DNA of 64,000 bases, from assembly GCA_021927905.1 (NCBI GenBank), contig BLLK01000045.1, positions 1,860,001-1,924,000 of the forward strand, written 5' to 3'. Source of the stretch: Chaetoceros tenuissimus (lineage: Eukaryota > Bacillariophyta > Thalassiosirophyceae > Chaetocerotales > Chaetocerotaceae). The notes beneath the pieces are model-generated. The model was given only the letters and a program-made list of their open reading frames with translations. It had not been told where the DNA came from and did not search any database. The position numbers were made by a program, and so were the translations under genes. Of the stretch, positions 27,425-40,011 are shown one piece after another. Each line of letters opens with the position of its first letter. Position 1 is the stretch's first letter.

Positions 27425-30295
27425 CTACTTCTTGTCCCCATTAAAAATATCCATTAAACTAAACCCAGTATTTCTATCTTGAACAGTGTCATCATCATCT
27501 TCAGGGCCATCTCTAATCATGGATCTTCTGACGCTATTAGTATTGGTGACATCTACTGCTTGTTGTAATCGGACTTGCGCATCGTGTAACAGCTCCAATA
27601 ATTCACTCACTTCCCTTCCGACACCAGATACTGTTTGAACTTCCATTTCCTTTGCTGTGTCGGATAATAACTTTGAATAATTTGCTGTACATGCTCCACA
27701 ACAAATGAGACCTCCTGGGCCACCGGTGGGACACTTGTTGTAGGTGATGACATAATTATCAAATTCCGTTTGACTCCAGGTGACTTCACGCTTCAACTTG
27801 GCAGCATCCTTTGCTTGTGCAAGCGATTCACCAACTTTTCCTTTTTTCTTCGTTGCTTCGTTCAACTTCTCGATGCGTCTTTTTTCCGCACGTACTCTTC
27901 TTGAAATTACAGTTTGAAGACATCGATGACACATGAATGCATCATCTACTTCAGGCTCACGAATATTCACCTTTGACTTTAGGCATTCCAAATGCTCCGA
28001 ATTGACACAAAATTCACAGTCCAATACATCATCACTCTCTGTCTTACAATGAAAGCAAATATTGAGTCTCTCACCATTGTAAACTTTCATGGATGGGTAC
28101 CGACCACCACGAACTTCTTCCACTAGAGGTCTCATATCTACAATTATAGGAGCTGCAGGTTTTACCGGAACTGAGTTCGAGGCTGATTCCGTTTTCCTTC
28201 TTCGGCGTAGTCTCTTTGGAGGCTGTGAAGTTTTCGCAGTTGTTTCAGTTGGATTTGGCTTAGCTACAGGCTTTCCTGATGCATTGATAGGTTTACGATG
28301 ATTTTCATTCAATTGGATACTGTTTGAAATGGATGTTGGCATTTTGATTGTAGGGAGTTGTGGCATAGCCACTGGCAGAGGAGGCAACGGAGAGTCAATA
28401 TCAAACTCTTGTGGCACAAAATCATCATCATCATCTCCATTGTCGATATCATTGTTTTCTATCTTGATACCAATGGAATCTATCATCTGTGACACCTTTC
28501 TAGTTGCAGCTTTACTTGCTGCTCGAGATGATGACTCCCTCTTCACAACATTATCGACGTCAGGAAAGAGAACTTCCTTCACCCCAGGATAAATTGTCTC
28601 TTTCGAAATATCAAACAATTGATTGACTTCGCTAACAATGGCCTGTGCTGTCTTCTTCTTTGCCCTACTCTTGCGTTGCCTTTTCCTACCAGGTCCAACT
28701 TCATCCCACTTTTTGAGCATGAACTTGCTGTTATTACTTCCACGTTTCAACTTCAGAAATTTAAAGACGCTAGGATAGATTGAACTTTTCGCTGGATGAA
28801 ATTGGAGCCAACCTGGAAGCTGTTTACTTCGCTTTCTCTTCTTTTCTCCGGGCTGAGCTTTGAGTGGTGGCAAAATCCATGGCGGTGCTTTAAATCCCTC
28901 TTCAGTGATGGCATTATCGACCTCAATTAGCCTTTCTTCTCTTCTTTCTCTAAAAGCTTCTTTCTCACTCTCGCATGACTTGCTAGATAGGTGGCTGCGG
29001 ACCCCAGCCTGAGATGCAAATGCCTTTCCACATTTCGAACAACACCATCTGGTCAAATTAGCATCGTAAATCTGACCGAGTTCCCGCCTTTTTATGAATA
29101 TTTTGAGTCCACTCTCGTGTACATCTTTATTAATATCGTCTGAAGATTTGTCTCTCTGCTTCGATTTTTTTGACTTTTTAACAATCTCGAGAGCATAGTC
29201 AATTTTACTGAAACGAGTATCTCCTTCCTCATCGAAATCGTACAGAATCCTTCGTTCATCTTTGACGAGAATACATTCAACCATCCTATTCGGACAAGAA
29301 GCATCTGGTTCCGCTGGGTTTTCACCATAATTTAGAAATTCCACAGCTTGCAAGTTTGGCTTCACTGATTTTGTATAAATGCCACTCAGAACTTCTTCCA
29401 CAGTAGCATGGGGGTAGTAATGTTTCCATACTCCACTAGCGAATTCTTTCTTTGGAGTTCCACTTAGATGAGATTTATCAAATTTCTTGTAGTGATTGAT
29501 CAGATCCTGTCTTCTTCTTCTCTCTTCTTGTGCAACAAAAAGGTGGACTTTCTCTTTCTTCGTATTGCTTTTCTGGATTCTGGATCTATACGCCTTATTC
29601 GATTTCACGAAATCCGCTGAAATCTTTGCTTTGTGGCAATCTTTGTCACCACGATCATCTTTAATAACTTTCACTATACCGTATTTTGTTTCAAACTTTT
29701 CACCAGGTTTCAGTCTTGGAAACGGTATACTCCCGCAAACACTTCGCCTACCGCTTGAACTTCTGTTGTTTTGACATACTTTATGTTCGAGATGATAAGC
29801 TAAACCAGTGACAATTGAAAAAACTTTTTTACAAAATGGACATGTTCTCTCGCTTATCGGTCCATAGTCACGCCCAGAGGTCGACGAACGTTTTGGATTG
29901 GTTCCCTTTTTTGGCCTTCCACGTTTTCGCCTCGGAGTTATTTCTTCGATAGAGGAATCACCATCATCATCAAGTTCAACAACTTCATCATCATCATCAT
30001 CCTCTTTTCCAAGCTCAAAATCATCATCTGATGATTCAAAATGAATTTTTGGACGTTTCGAGTTATTCTTTTTGCTGACATCTTTTTTTAGTTTTGGTCT
30101 TCCTCTCTTTTTGGCAGAAGATTTGGTAGTTTTCTTGGGAGATACCTCCTTTACAGATTCATTGTCACTGTCGTCTTCTGAATCATCCGATGAAAGAACA
30201 TTGATATCTTCATCATCACTTGCTGGTTCAGCGTATGTTTTGGTCGTTGTAGATCTTCTAGTGCTCCTTCTCGAACTTTGTCTACGCCCACTCAT
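27425..30295 (-). CDS. nuclear zinc-finger protein with two C2H2 fingers and a PHD-like finger
   Basis: A 956-residue intronless protein; the Met at 30295 (MSGRRQSSRRSTRRS) is preferred to an upstream in-frame Met that would add 19 hydrophobic residues. The first 130 residues alternate basic and acidic runs with GRPK/GRPKK AT-hook-like motifs. C2H2 fingers: CPFCKKVFSIVTGLAYHLEH near 143 and CSKCGKAFASQAGVRSHLS near 415. Near 745 a PHD-like finger starts at CFHCKTESDDVLDCEFC and ends MCHRC. Near 852 there is a further Cys cluster (CPTGGPGGLICCGAC). DNA or chromatin binding is a sound inference; target genes are unknown. Confidence 0.7.
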   Translation of the reverse strand: MSGRRQSSRRSTRRSTTTKTYAEPASDDEDINVLSSDDSEDDSDNESVKEVSPKKTTKSSAKKRGRPKLKKDVSKKNNSKRPKIHFESSDDDFELGKEDDDDDEVVELDDDGDSSIEEITPRRKRGRPKKGTNPKRSSTSGRDYGPISERTCPFCKKVFSIVTGLAYHLEHKVCQNNRSSSGRRSVCGSIPFPRLKPGEKFETKYGIVKVIKDDRGDKDCHKAKISADFVKSNKAYRSRIQKSNTKKEKVHLFVAQEERRRRQDLINHYKKFDKSHLSGTPKKEFASGVWKHYYPHATVEEVLSGIYTKSVKPNLQAVEFLNYGENPAEPDASCPNRMVECILVKDERRILYDFDEEGDTRFSKIDYALEIVKKSKKSKQRDKSSDDINKDVHESGLKIFIKRRELGQIYDANLTRWCCSKCGKAFASQAGVRSHLSSKSCESEKEAFRERREERLIEVDNAITEEGFKAPPWILPPLKAQPGEKKRKRSKQLPGWLQFHPAKSSIYPSVFKFLKLKRGSNNSKFMLKKWDEVGPGRKRQRKSRAKKKTAQAIVSEVNQLFDISKETIYPGVKEVLFPDVDNVVKRESSSRAASKAATRKVSQMIDSIGIKIENNDIDNGDDDDDFVPQEFDIDSPLPPLPVAMPQLPTIKMPTSISNSIQLNENHRKPINASGKPVAKPNPTETTAKTSQPPKRLRRRRKTESASNSVPVKPAAPIIVDMRPLVEEVRGGRYPSMKVYNGERLNICFHCKTESDDVLDCEFCVNSEHLECLKSKVNIREPEVDDAFMCHRCLQTVISRRVRAEKRRIEKLNEATKKKGKVGESLAQAKDAAKLKREVTWSQTEFDNYVITYNKCPTGGPGGLICCGACTANYSKLLSDTAKEMEVQTVSGVGREVSELLELLHDAQVRLQQAVDVTNTNSVRRSMIRDGPEDDDDTVQDRNTGFSLMDIFNGDKK

Positions 30296-30844
30296 GATAT
30301 ATAATGATATGGGCTTGATAATATAGATCTGCCAAATATATCTATCTGTCAAGTTGCTACAAAAGAAGCCTCAAATGAGATCCCTAGAAGTATAGGCAGT
30401 ATTATGAAAGGAAAAAGGATAGAACAGTCGTTTGAATGAAAGTGATGGACAGATAGATAGGTAATAGACTATCAAAGTACCATAATTAATGAATGGAATG
30501 AATGAAAGTTACTACTGTGAAAATCTCCATGAAAAGATTTCTTGTACATACTACAACAAGTACGTACGTTTAACCTCCTTCTTTCTTTCCCTTTTCTTTC
30601 GATCCGTATAAGTACATCCATTCAAAACATGTGTGAAATTTTGATAGATATGCATTTCAATAGTGTATTTCATGGAAAAAAGAATAGAAAGGAACTACCC
30701 TACTTCATGAATACAAATAATTAAAGAATAAAGACGAACAACCAGGATAAGATTCAAGTTGGTATCGAAAAGGGAATAGAATTTCAACAGTAAAAGGAAG
30801 AGAAAGCAGTCCACAAGTCAAAACGACTTTTTGAATGAATCAAA
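30296..30844. promoter_or_regulatory. divergent promoter region between zinc-finger and nucleoporin genes
   Basis: A 549-bp spacer shared by two divergent genes. Short repeats of GAATGAATGAAAG type and ACGTACGT near 30562 are visible. No TATA box is convincing; the purine-rich stretch just before 30845 looks like a 5' leader. Confidence 0.35.
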
Positions 30845-33800
30845 ATGGATCTATCAGAAGCACTCAAATTCAATTCCAAAGAATGCGTCAAGAAATCAGA
30901 AGTAGAACCGACACTTAGTAGAAATAGGTCAGGACTCACTCACTCCTGTGCTAGTTCCAATGGGACAGCTCTATTTCATTATTTACCTCAAACACAAACT
31001 ATTACATTGTATCAATCAAGCACCAATTATACTCCTTTGTCCCAATTCCATGCAAAAGACGTTATTCATATGTCGTGTTCATTTGATGGAAGGTTGCTCC
31101 TTTTACTACATTCAGATTCATCAGTTACATGTATAGATGTTACCTCTGGAGGAATGACTGTTAGATTTACGCTTCAGGATGTGCATTCCCACTCCAGCGT
31201 TTATGGAATGCACACTGTTGGGAAAAGGCTACGAGCAAATATACATCGAGGTCCTGTACATTCAGTCACATTCAATAATACATCTGGGTATGATTGTCTA
31301 GTAGTAGATGCAGTCAAGGGAATTATGCTGATTGACTGCCAGGCGGGAGGAATCAAACGTACTATTTCCAATCAGAGTCTTCCATCGAACATTTTGTGTG
31401 CGGATTGGGACTACAACGGCGAAGATGGCGACCTTGTGGCTGGTTTTGAAGATGGTAGTATTGCACTCATGCATACTCAAGATGACATGGAGATTATCAT
31501 TCCAGATGCTGTAGAAGAAAATGATGAAGAAGTCAATTGGTCATGTACACATATTCAATCATTTCCAAACCATATCGCAGTTGGGTTATGTCGCGTATTT
31601 GATGGGGAAGATGAAAATGATAATGATATCTCTGAAGAAGATCTGGATGAAGATGATGAAGCATCACATGAAGCAAACTTACTGATTTACAGTAGAGAGT
31701 CAAGAGAGTGGACTGAATTGGGAGATGTGGTTGCCTTTTTTGCAGTTCCAATGTTTGGGCGCCACGTGTTTTACACTACTTTTCTGTCGAAGCAAAATAT
31801 TTTACTCGTTGGATGTAATGTTACCGGTGAAGCAGGGATTGTCGCCGAAACTGATGGCGAGTGGCAAGTGTGTGAGTTACAGGAAGGAGATAATGCCACT
31901 ACTCCACTCACAGAGGATGATGAATTCACACTTCCAACTGGATTATCATGTGTACCCGATGGAAGTAGTCACTTGAATCTAGTCATGAGTTCCACAGATG
32001 GCTCACTTTCAGTTTTTGATATAGAGCATATTGAAGATGATAAATTTGCTGTATCAGAGAGTGTTGGCCCTTGGGCAGTTACAAATGCAACCGTTGAGGA
32101 GACTGTACTGCAGGAAGAAAAAAATGCAGCAGTAGAGACTACCAGGGAAGTTGAAGAGATACAAGGTACTGACAAAGATAGCAATGCAGAGACAAGTGTA
32201 GTTGAAGAAGCGGAACAAAACCAAGAGAAAGAAGGTGTCACTTCTGCGTTTGGTAGTGGCTCAAGCAGTGGTTTCTCGTTTGGGACATCGACAGCGACAA
32301 CGCCAGCATTCGGTAGTGCTACTTCTAAACCTGTATTTGGTTCAACGACGCCTTTTGGCTCACCATCTACATCTACTCCAACTTCAGCTCCGTTTGGTGG
32401 AGCTGTATTCGGAAGCACTTCGGGACTATCTTCCACAACATCTTCATTTGGATCTCCGGCCTTTGGTCTATCTAGTGTGAAACAAGGCGCATTCTCACTT
32501 GCGTCAAAGGCAACTCAGAGTGAATCTGCCCCACAGCTGTCAGAAGCTGAAAAGAATGCGCCTGTCTTTGGCTCAGGGTCTTCAGCTCCTGTCTTTGGAT
32601 CTGGAACAACCCCTGCATTTGGATCAGGATCTTCAGCACCTGTTTTTGGTTCGGGGACAAAACCTACATTTGGAACGACATCAAGTGGGTTCGGTTCTCT
32701 CGCACAGTCTTCAGTCAATGGATTTGGAGCTTTGGCATCTACAGTCACCAGTGAGAGCAAAGAATTTGGATTCAATAATACCCCAAGAAAGCAGCAATCA
32801 ATATTTGGCATGTCTACACCGATAGACAAAACAAAATTGGATTCTAGTATGATAAAACCATTGTTTAGAGAACAAAGCCCAGTAAAGGACGGTAACTTGG
32901 ACAGAGCCAATCCTACCAAAAACACGAGGGATGATATTGTAGACATTGTTCCTTCAACAGCCCAAGCTAAACACGCTGAAAAAGCCTTCGATATCATTGA
33001 CCAAGACAAGGCTCAAAAAGTACCTACTAGCAAACTTGATGAGCTTGTTGATGAGGTCGGTGAAGGTCTCCATGGTGATGAGCTTGATAAACAGCTAGCA
33101 ATCCTTGATCCTGATAGCACAGGATACATCACACGTACATCTTTCATCCACTGGTACTGCAAGCTTGTCGAAGGCAGCGATGATGATGATGACGGCTCCC
33201 TTGACACCGATGAGCGCGAAGAAAGAGAAGAAGAAAGAAACAAAGCCACGGACGCGTTTGACTCAGTTGCAAATGCTGGTATTATTCATAAGTCCGAGTT
33301 TGGCGACTTGATGGAAGCCATGGGTACAACCTACTGCGAAGAAGAGCATCGTCGTACTTTGCGTAAGATCAGTGATGATGATGGCAATATTACTCAAGAA
33401 GCATTTGTGAGCTGGTACATGGACTGGCTGTTTGGTGATGGAGACTCTGACTCTGACTACTCCGACGAAGAGAATGACGAAACAGACCAGCAAGACAGTA
33501 CTGCTGGTGCTGCATCGTCTTCATCAGGCTGGGGTAGTACATTTGCTGTAGATAAGGACTCTTGGAAGTGTGAATCATGTATGCTTCGCAACAAGGGCAG
33601 TGATGTGAAATGCGTAGCATGTGAGACAGTCAGACCAGGTCATGAGGACAAGGTGACTGCAGTCGACAAGAAAGATACACCGAGCTCATCAACGGGTAGC
33701 GGCTTTACTTTTAGCTCTGCCAATGCGAATACAAGTGCAGCAACAGGAGGAGGAGGAAGTAGTGGTGACTTTTCGTTTGGTTTCAGTGGGACACCTGCAC

Positions 33801-36800
33801 CAGCGCAATCATCGACAACGACAACTGGAGGTGGTAGTGGAGGATTTTCGTTTGGTTTCAGTGGGACACCTGCACCAGCACCAGCCACATCATCAACTGA
33901 TAAAAAGGAAGGAGAAGCTGTTCCAAAGAGCACTACTGGTTTTACTTTTGGATTGCCTGCGTCGGATAAAAATGAAAAACCATCAGCTGATATTGTAGAC
34001 ATTGTTCCTTCAACAGCCCAAGCTAAACACGCTGAAAAAGCCTTCGATATCATTGACCAAGACAAGGCTCAAAAAGTACCTACTAGCAAACTTGATGAGC
34101 TTGTTGATGAGGTCGGTGAAGGTCTCCATGGTGATGAGCTTGATAAACAGCTAGCAATCCTTGATCCTGATAGCATAGGATACATCACACGTACATCTTT
34201 CATCCACTGGTACTGCAAGCTTGTCGAAGGCAGCGATGATGATGATGACGGCTCCCTTGACACCGATGAGCGCGAAGAAAGAGAAGAAGAAAGAAACAAA
34301 GCCACGGACGCGTTTGACTCAGTTGCAAATGCTGGTATTATTCATAAGTCCGAGTTTGGCGACTTGATGGAAGCCATGGGTACAACCTACTGCGAAGAAG
34401 AGCATCGTCGTACTTTGCGTAAGATCAGTGATGATGATGGCAATATTACTCAAGAAGCATTTGTGAGCTGGTACATGGACTGGCTGTTTGGTGATGGAGA
34501 CTCTGACTCTGACTACTCCGACGAAGAGAATGACGAAACAGACCAGCAAGACAGTACTGCTGGTGCTGCATCGTCTTCATCAGGCTGGGGTAGTACATTT
34601 GCTGTAGATAAGGACTCTTGGAAGTGTGAATCATGTATGCTTCGCAACAAGGGCAGTGATGTGAAATGCGTAGCATGTGAGACAGTCAGACCAGGTCATG
34701 AGGACAAGGTGACTGCAGTCGACAAGAAAGATACACCGAGCTCATCAACGGGTAGCGGCTTTACTTTTAGCTCTGCCAATGCGAATACAAGTGCAGCAAC
34801 AGGAGGAGGAGGAAGTAGTGGTGACTTTTCGTTTGGTTTCAGTGGGACACCTGCACCAGCGCAATCATCGACAACGACAACTGGAGGTGGTAGTGGAGGA
34901 TTTTCGTTTGGTTTCAGTGGGACACCTGCACCAGCACCAGCCACATCATCAACTGATAAAAAGGAAGGAGAAGCTGTTCCAAAGAGCACTACTGGTTTTT
35001 CTTTTACTACGTCGGCTTCGAAGTTGACCTTTGGTGGCAATAATCAAGTTTCTTCATCGTCATCTTCAGCGTTCCCACCTATGTCAGCAAAGGCTCCTAC
35101 TCCTTTTGGTTCTACAAACAAGACTACTACTACTACTACAGCGAATAAGCCAGCTTCTTCTTCTGCGTTTCCACCTATGTCAGCAAAGGCTCCTACTCCT
35201 TTCGGTGGTGCAACAGCGAGTAAGCCAGCTTCATCTTCAGCGTTCCCACCTATGTCAGCAAAGGCTCCTACTCCTTTTGGTGCTACAAACAAGACTACTA
35301 CTACAACAGCGAATAAGTCAGCTTCCTCTTCAGCGTTCCCACCTATGTCAGCAAAGGCTCCTACTCCTTTCGGTGGTGCAACAGCTAGTAAGGCAGCTTC
35401 ATCTTCAGCGTTCCCACCTATGTCAGCAAAGGCTCCTACTCCTTTTGGTGCTACAACCAAGACTACTACTACAACAGCGAATAAGCCAGCTTCATCTTCA
35501 GCGTTCCCACCTATGTCTGCAAAGGCTCCTACTCCTTTCGGTGGTGCAACAGCTAGTAAGGCAGCTTCATCTTCAGCGTTCCCACCTATGTCAGCAAAGG
35601 CTCCTACTCCTTTCGGTACTACAAACAAGACTACTACTACTACAGCGAATAAGCCAGCTTCATCTTCAGCTTTCCAACCTATGTCTGCAAAGGCTCCTAC
35701 TCCTTTTGGTTCTACAACCAAGACTGCTGCATCAACTAGTAAGCCAGCTTTATCTTCAGCGTTCCCACCTATGTCAGCAAAGGCTCCTATTCCTTTCGGT
35801 GCTACAATCAAGACTACTACTACTACTACAGCGAATAAGCCAGCTTCATCTTCAGCGTTCCCACCTATGTCAGCAAAGGCTCCTACTCCTTTCGGTGCTA
35901 CAATCAAGACTACTACTACTACTACAGCGAATAAGCCAGCTTTATCTTCAGCGTTCCCACCTATGTCAGCAAAGGCTCCTACTCCTTTTGGTGCTACAAC
36001 AGCTAGTAAGCCAGCTTCATCTTCTGCGTTCCCACCTATGTCAGCAAAGGCTCCTACTCCTTTCGGTGCCACAACCAAGACTACTACTACTACAGCGAAT
36101 AAGCCAGCTTTATCTTCAGCGTTCCCACCTATGTCAGCAAAGGCTCCTACTCCTTTCGGTGGTGCAACAGCTAGTAAGCCAGCTTCCTCTTCTGCGTTCC
36201 CACCTATGTCAGCAAAGGCTCCTACTCCTTTTGGTGCTACAACAGCTAGTAAGCCAGCTTCATCTTCAGCGTTCCCACCTATGTCAGGAAAGGCTCCTAC
36301 TCCTTTTGGTGCTACAACCAAGACTGCTGCATCAACTAGTAAGCCAGCTTTATCTTCAGCGTTCCCACCTATGTCTGCAAAGGCTCCTACTCCTTTTGGT
36401 GCTACAACCAAGACTGCTGCATCAACTAGTAAGCCAGCTTCATCTTCAGCGTTTCCACCTATGTCAGCAAAGGCTCCTACTCCTTTTGGTAATAACGAAG
36501 GAACAAATGTTAGCAAGTCTACGATGCAGTCTGTCATATCTGCAAGCAGGAAAATGGATTATGTTCCAGCAAATGAATATGAATCTCAATTTTGGAGGAT
36601 TTTATCCGATTACGAAAAGACACTGCAAGATCTCAAGTCTGTCGACTGTGAGCAGAAAATTGACACTAAAGGAGTCAATTCTATGGTCCAACAAATTGAG
36701 AAAGCCCTTGGCGAGTTGTCGTCGTTAAAAAGTGATGTATGTAGTGACAATGATTTTTCTCTCCTACTTTTGAGTCGCAGTGATGATATTGAAAGACAGA

Positions 36801-39658
36801 TTGATGCATCAAAGAAAGTAATAAGTGCCCATTTTGATCATGATCAGAAAGTTAGCGAAAGTGACTCAGTCCAATCTTTGGATATCGAATCTGAAAGAAA
36901 TAGACGAAAAATATTACACAAATCCTTGGGCATCAAGAATTCCATTAATCGCCTTAATGATTTGATTGATCTGACATCTTCCATGAAGAAGAAGACAGAG
37001 GTTGCCTCAAAACCTAACTTATTTTCTTGGACACCTTCACGTCGTACTAGGAAGAGCAGTGCTCCTAGAGGTGACAGAATCCTTGTGAAGCAGCTCATGT
37101 CTGGATATGAGCGCGCGAAGGAACTAGAAAGACATGTACACTCTGCATCACGAAGACTTGAAGAGTTCTCGCATGTAGAAGCAGAGAAGAAAAAATTGTC
37201 TTTGTCAAATGCAGTGGTAACAAAAACAAAAGGAGGCCGTAGTAGGATTACAGCACTTCCATTTTCATCTCCAAAGTCGAAATCTTTTGCTGCTCCTTCG
37301 CAGACTTGCAAAGTATCAAAAATTCTTGCAAAGGATGCAATGAAACTTATGCAGGAAAGTTTTAGCATTAATCCAAAATCATTCAAGGTGCATTCGTTAT
37401 CTTCGTCATCAAATGATCAAAATCAATCTACATCATCTTCTTGGCGGACTAAAAGTACTTCGCAAATGATGAAACTAGGTACTCATCCTGCAAGCAGCGG
37501 CAAAAGCACTTCAAATTTTCTTTTAACAAGTGGGGAAAATAGTGCAAGTGCTAGATCAATTTGGCACCAAAGTGACTCAGCAGGTATGGAGTCTGTAAAG
37601 TTATCTTTGCCATCAACTCTCAAGCAAATTGACGCTGCCAAGGCCGCAAAAGAAGCTTTGGCTCCATTTGGAGTCACTCCAGACGAAATGACTACGGTGA
37701 AAAAAGCTTTGCATCGAGGGGATACTCTGAGTGTCGAAAATCAAGCAACTAAGCCTACAGTCAAGGTTGCAGTCAAGAAGGGAAATAAGACTGCTGCTTT
37801 TCCACCATTGTCTGTGAAGGCTCCAACACCTTTTGGTGCTTCCAACTTAGTCGGTACAAGCAAAGGACCTACTTCGTCGTCTTCAACAACCGCAACTTCT
37901 ACCACAAAACCATTAGAGTCTTCTGCAAAAAATAAAGAATTGAAGAAGACTAATAGTTCTGCAAAATTTCCTCCAATGTCTACCAAAGCTCCAACCCCTT
38001 TTGGTGCAACTACAAAACAAAGCGCTGACTCAAAATCAGAAAATAAGGCAGCGGTTGCATTTTCTTTGCCAAAGACAGATATTTCTCTTTCAAAAACCAC
38101 AAGCAACGATCAGATGAAACAGAAAGAAAGTACGAAAAGCAGTCTCTTTGGAGGTTTTGGTGGTATGGGGAAAGCTCTTGATATACCGTCTACAAAGCAA
38201 GATCTTTTTGGTTCGACTACGAAAAAAGGTGACGATTCTGTGGACTATCTTACCATCATGACTAAGTTTTACCAACAGCATAATCCTTCTAAAGTCGGAG
38301 AAGTGCCAAAGACTCTACAAAAATATCAGGTAAGCGCAGATTTATGTGTTTTTCATTACATGCATAGAATATTTGTCAAGTTTCTTACAGAATAATATTC
38401 AATAGGGGCGGGAAAAAGAACTTTTCGAGAAACTTGCAAAGAAATATAATGTTCCTAATCCACTTAATGAGAAGAAGGCAGAGCAAACTGCTCCTCCTCC
38501 TCCAACTTTTGGAAGTACAAGTCAAACTACACAAATTTCCACATCAAGTGGTTCTTCGCCTGATTACAAGGCAATTTTGACCAAATTTTATCAAACCCAC
38601 AATCCTTCAAAGATATCAGAGGTTGAGAAGAACCTTGTCAAATATCAGGTACGTACGCCATGAAAAACGTTCTCTTATTCAGATGTATTTTTCAATTAAC
38701 ATGGGATTGTTTTGAACAGGGTCGGGAAAGGGAAATGTTTGCAAAACTCGCGTTGAAGTACAAGGTTCCAGATCCATTGTCGGAAGAAAGTGGTACATCG
38801 CCATTTGGAGGAGCTCAAGCTTCTACAGGATTCGGTGCATCAAATACATCGTCAGGCTTTGGCGCAATCAGTAGCTCTTCTCCTTTTGGAAGTACTCCAC
38901 AAAAGGCTTCATCTTCTAACGTTTCTCCATTTGGAAATTCTGGAAACTCTTCAACCCCTTTTGGAGGTGTAGGAAGCTCAGCAATCAAACCTTCAGCATC
39001 ACCTTTTGGTCAGTCGTCAGGTTTTGCTCCTTCTCCCTCTCCCTTTGGTCAACAAGCCCCAAGTCCGTCACCATTTGGTCAATCTGCAGCTCCGTCACCA
39101 TTTGGTCAAACTTTGGCACAGACTTCAACCCCTTTTGGTCAACAGGCTTCATCACAAAAGCTTTTTGGTGGAAAAACGGCTCGTGAACACCTCACTCTCT
39201 TCTATCAACAAAAAAATCCATCGAAAATTGGAGATGTTGATAAGCTTCTAGCTAAATATGCAGGAAAAGAAGAGCAGCTCCTTGCGAATCTTGCAAAGAA
39301 ATACAATATCAGTCCAGCAACATTTGGACTTGGCGGTGCTCCTGTGGCTGCTCCAGCTTTTGGAAGCCCGTCAGCCATGGGTGGAGGTAATGCATTTGGC
39401 CAAACTTCACCTATGGGTGGAGGTGGTGGATTTGGAAGTCCATCTCCGGCACCTAGTTCTGGATTTGGGTCGTTTGGAGCAGCAGCTCAAGCCCCTTCAC
39501 AAGGATTTGGAGGATTTGGTGCTGCTCCAGCATCTGGAGGTTTTGGTACAGCGGCACAAGCTCCAAGTGGCTTTGGAGCTACTGCTCCAGCATCAGGAGG
39601 TTTTGGATCCAGCTCAGGGTTTGGTGCAGCTACACCATTTGGATCAGCAAGAAGATAA
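30845..39658 (+). CDS. giant FG-nucleoporin (Nup214/Nup159-like) with EF-hand and RanBP2 zinc-finger modules
   Basis: Exons 30845-38329, 38406-38648 and 38720-39658; 2888 residues. Residues 1-430 look like the beta-propeller of Nup214/Nup159. Residues 463-680 have FG/GFG motifs. A module of about 337 residues occurs twice (about 696-1033 and 1048-1385): four EF-hand-like helix pairs (AFDIIDQDKAQKVPTSKLDEL, LDPDSTGYITRTSFIHWY), an acidic spacer, a RanBP2-type zinc finger (WKCESC...CVAC) and FG sequence. Residues 1407-1882 repeat SSAFPPMSAKAPTPFG about twenty times. A helical region follows, then three copies of an FYxxxNPSK...LxKY-G-(R/K)-E module with FG sequence between. It should lie at the cytoplasmic or nuclear face of the pore. 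Both introns fall at the same codon of the terminal module (KYQ|GRE). Confidence 0.82.
32932..34999 (+). repeat. near-perfect 1-kb direct duplication within the nucleoporin
   Basis: Bases 32932-33943 recur at 33988-34999, offset 1056 bp, with 44 bp between. By eye I found one difference, C at 33120 and T at 34176, changing Thr to Ile in DPDS(T/I)GYI. The unit encodes the EF-hand, zinc-finger and FG block. Confidence 0.93.
35060..36490 (+). repeat. FG repeat array PPMSAKAPTPFG
   Basis: About twenty units of roughly 57-81 bp, each encoding SSAFPPMSAKAPTPFG followed by a Thr/Lys/Ser/Ala linker of variable length (for example GATTASKPA or TTTTANKPA). One FG per unit. Two further diverged units occur near 37800 and 37970. 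Antisense ORFs across this array are artefacts of repetition. Confidence 0.95.
38330..38405 (+). other. first intron of the nucleoporin gene
   Basis: 76 bp; donor GTAAGC after KYQ, acceptor CAATAG before GGGCGGGAA (GRE). Phase 0. Confidence 0.75.
38649..38719 (+). other. second intron of the nucleoporin gene
   Basis: 71 bp; donor GTACGT after KYQ, acceptor GAACAG before GGTCGGGAA (GRE). Phase 0, same codon position in the repeat as the first intron. Confidence 0.75.
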
Positions 39659-40011
39659 AAACCATACACGTATATTAAGCTAAATAACTAAAATATAATT
39701 ACTACCTTACATGAATAATTGACAAGTATCTTCTCATTGCTCGAAAGCTTCTTTTTGGATTCAAGCCTTGTAGGTAAATAGAGACGTTATAGATAATATC
39801 GTTTACCTTTATAAGCTCAAATAGCCACCTACTGATTGGTCGAAACGACCCAACTAAACAAGTATGACAAAATTTAGTAAATAAGAGCAGATTCAACCTA
39901 ACCGAGTTTCCTCAGCAAGCTGTCCGTGTGATTCTGCCTTTTCACATATTTTCACCATGAAAGTCAAATTTTATTCTACAGCTTCTCATATTTGACAATC
40001 CTTTCTTCGAA
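39659..40011. other. convergent intergenic, nothing recognised
   Basis: 353 bp of AT-rich sequence between the nucleoporin and ankyrin genes, holding both 3' UTRs. No ORF or repeat of note. Confidence 0.5.

Noticed and set aside
35031-36728. Plus-strand 565-codon ORF and minus-strand 497-codon ORF over the FG repeats
   Set aside because: Both are off-frame shadows of the repeated PPMSAKAPTPFG coding sequence; the true frame carries the conserved FG units and joins the rest of the nucleoporin.
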